Below the pieces are notes generated by a model, which did not search any database, was not told where the DNA came from, and saw only the letters and a list, made by a program, of their open reading frames with translations. A stretch of DNA of 64,000 bases, taken from JBCCCJ01 sp039029315 (GTDB lineage Bacteria > Bacteroidota > Bacteroidia > J057). The position numbers and the translations under genes are program-made. Of the stretch, positions 63,284-64,000 are shown one piece after another (position 1 is the first letter of the stretch; each line of letters opens with the position of its first letter). Location: the NCBI GenBank assembly GCA_039029315.1, contig JBCCGK010000035.1:35898-99897 (forward strand), read 5' to 3'.

Positions 63284-63852
63284 AAGAAAAGAATCAGGAT
63301 ACACTGAAGGACGCGTTGAAGCGTTTGCCGAATTACCAACCCGAAGACAAGCTCTGGAAGGCGTTAGAGCAGGATCTCCATGCCGAAGAAGAGGATGATC
63401 TCCACAAAGAAGAATTCGTGGCAGCTGTCCATCGCTTGCCTCGATATCGTGCTCCTCATGACATTTGGACCAAAATTGAAGAGAAGCTGAGTAGAAAGCC
63501 TGTCTTCCTCCAAAGAAAATGGACCATTGCCGCTGCCATAGTAGGACTCTTGATCCTTGGAGTGTCAAGCTGGATGATCTTCGGAAATCAATCGAAGCTG
63601 GCGAGCACGCCTACAGTCTCAGAGAAAAAGGCCGAAACCCCAATTACCCTCGAAGAGGTAGAGCGGGCGACCTATGGAGAAGAATTGGAGGAAGTATATC
63701 AATCGATTGAAGCTTGCCTCGAACTGAAAGGAAAAGCGGAACAACAATCTTTTTCTCAAACCAAAACTGAACTGAAACAACTCAAATCAGATTCTCTCCA
63801 TTTGTCCAAAATCAAAGGCTTGCAACAAAAGATCTGCGGCTCTGACTCTTAG
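63280..63852 (+). CDS. Putative anti-sigma factor or membrane-anchored partner of the sigma factor
   Basis: A 190-residue protein. Two copies of a short RLPNYQPEDKLWKALEQDL / RLPRYRAPHDIWTKIEEKL motif (about 12-35 and 48-70) lie in the cytoplasmic part, followed by one membrane segment (WTIAAAIVGLLILGVSSWMIF, about 80-100) and a periplasmic coiled-coil-like tail. There is no zinc-binding ZAS motif, so the anti-sigma role is inferred from the ATGA coupling to the sigma gene and the single-span topology. Complete within the window. Confidence 0.75.
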   Translation: MKEKNQDTLKDALKRLPNYQPEDKLWKALEQDLHAEEEDDLHKEEFVAAVHRLPRYRAPHDIWTKIEEKLSRKPVFLQRKWTIAAAIVGLLILGVSSWMIFGNQSKLASTPTVSEKKAETPITLEEVERATYGEELEEVYQSIEACLELKGKAEQQSFSQTKTELKQLKSDSLHLSKIKGLQQKICGSDS

Positions 63853-64000
63853 TTTGACTTTAGCCAAAATGGGAATTCAAATTTCTTTACCGTACACTTT
63901 TACCAGTTTAGGCGAGCTGGCCCCCAAAATTCGGTAAACTGGGGTGGATTTGTGAGTTGGGCTTAGAATTTTGGCGGTTTTTACGCAACTTTTTGCCGCC

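Noticed and set aside
63853..64000. Hairpin-forming bases (CCAGTTTA and TAAACTGG) at the right edge
   Set aside because: The stem is 8 bp with a long loop and the region is cut by the window edge, so neither a terminator nor a repeat can be supported.

Overview
The window comes from a member of the Bacteroidota, most likely a marine or environmental Saprospiria/Cytophagia-type bacterium (my inference; no rRNA is present). Pointers are secreted proteins with C-terminal type IX secretion (T9SS) sorting domains, SusC/TonB-dependent-receptor-type barrels, TonB proteins with the N-terminal 'YGAYQLRKRYP' signature, many small lipoproteins, LytTR and hybrid two-component systems, and promoters of the Bacteroidota type (-7 TAnnTTTG). 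I see no rRNA, tRNA or CRISPR array.

Left part (1-10.9 kb): the start of a TonB-dependent receptor followed upstream by lipoproteins, a 161-bp palindromic MITE with TTA target duplication, another lipoprotein, a DUF3299-like secreted protein, a 1186-residue T9SS-exported PNGase F-like protein whose catalytic fold is split by a large LamG-containing insertion, and the tRNA hydroxylase MiaE. A small mobile-looking patch follows: a PIN/UPF0175 toxin-antitoxin pair bracketed by a perfect 32-bp direct repeat, and a DUF4143 ATPase whose start codon lies inside a long palindrome.

Middle (11-30.5 kb): a TPR-histidine kinase-receiver-AraC hybrid regulator, two tandem REP-like hairpins, a cell-wall sugar recycling pair (MurU-like nucleotidyltransferase plus a fusion of an AmgK-like kinase with a RapZ C-terminal domain), an amidase, TPR and beta-barrel proteins, a lactonase-family propeller lipoprotein, a 3-hydroxyanthranilate dioxygenase with an alpha/beta hydrolase, a T9SS-exported subtilisin, and a PhoB/PhoR-like pair.

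30.6-39.6 kb is one 3003-residue adhesin-like gene made of seven roughly 870-bp MAM/CARDB units, ended by a strong terminator. Then come a TPR protein coupled to ribH, an M14 carboxypeptidase, two TonB paralogues, a TIGR01777 epimerase, a class V aminotransferase, a ferritin-like/Coq7-like protein and a large secreted amidase with CUB domains.

Right part (52.5-64 kb): a LytS/LytTR pair divergent from an outer-membrane receptor with a perfect 12-bp inverted repeat between them; a toxin-antitoxin operon that I read as an MqsR-like toxin plus an HTH-Panacea antitoxin, with an MqsA-type operator on its promoter; a lipoprotein with an apparent T9SS tail; a PAS histidine kinase; and an ECF sigma factor coupled to a membrane-anchored partner.
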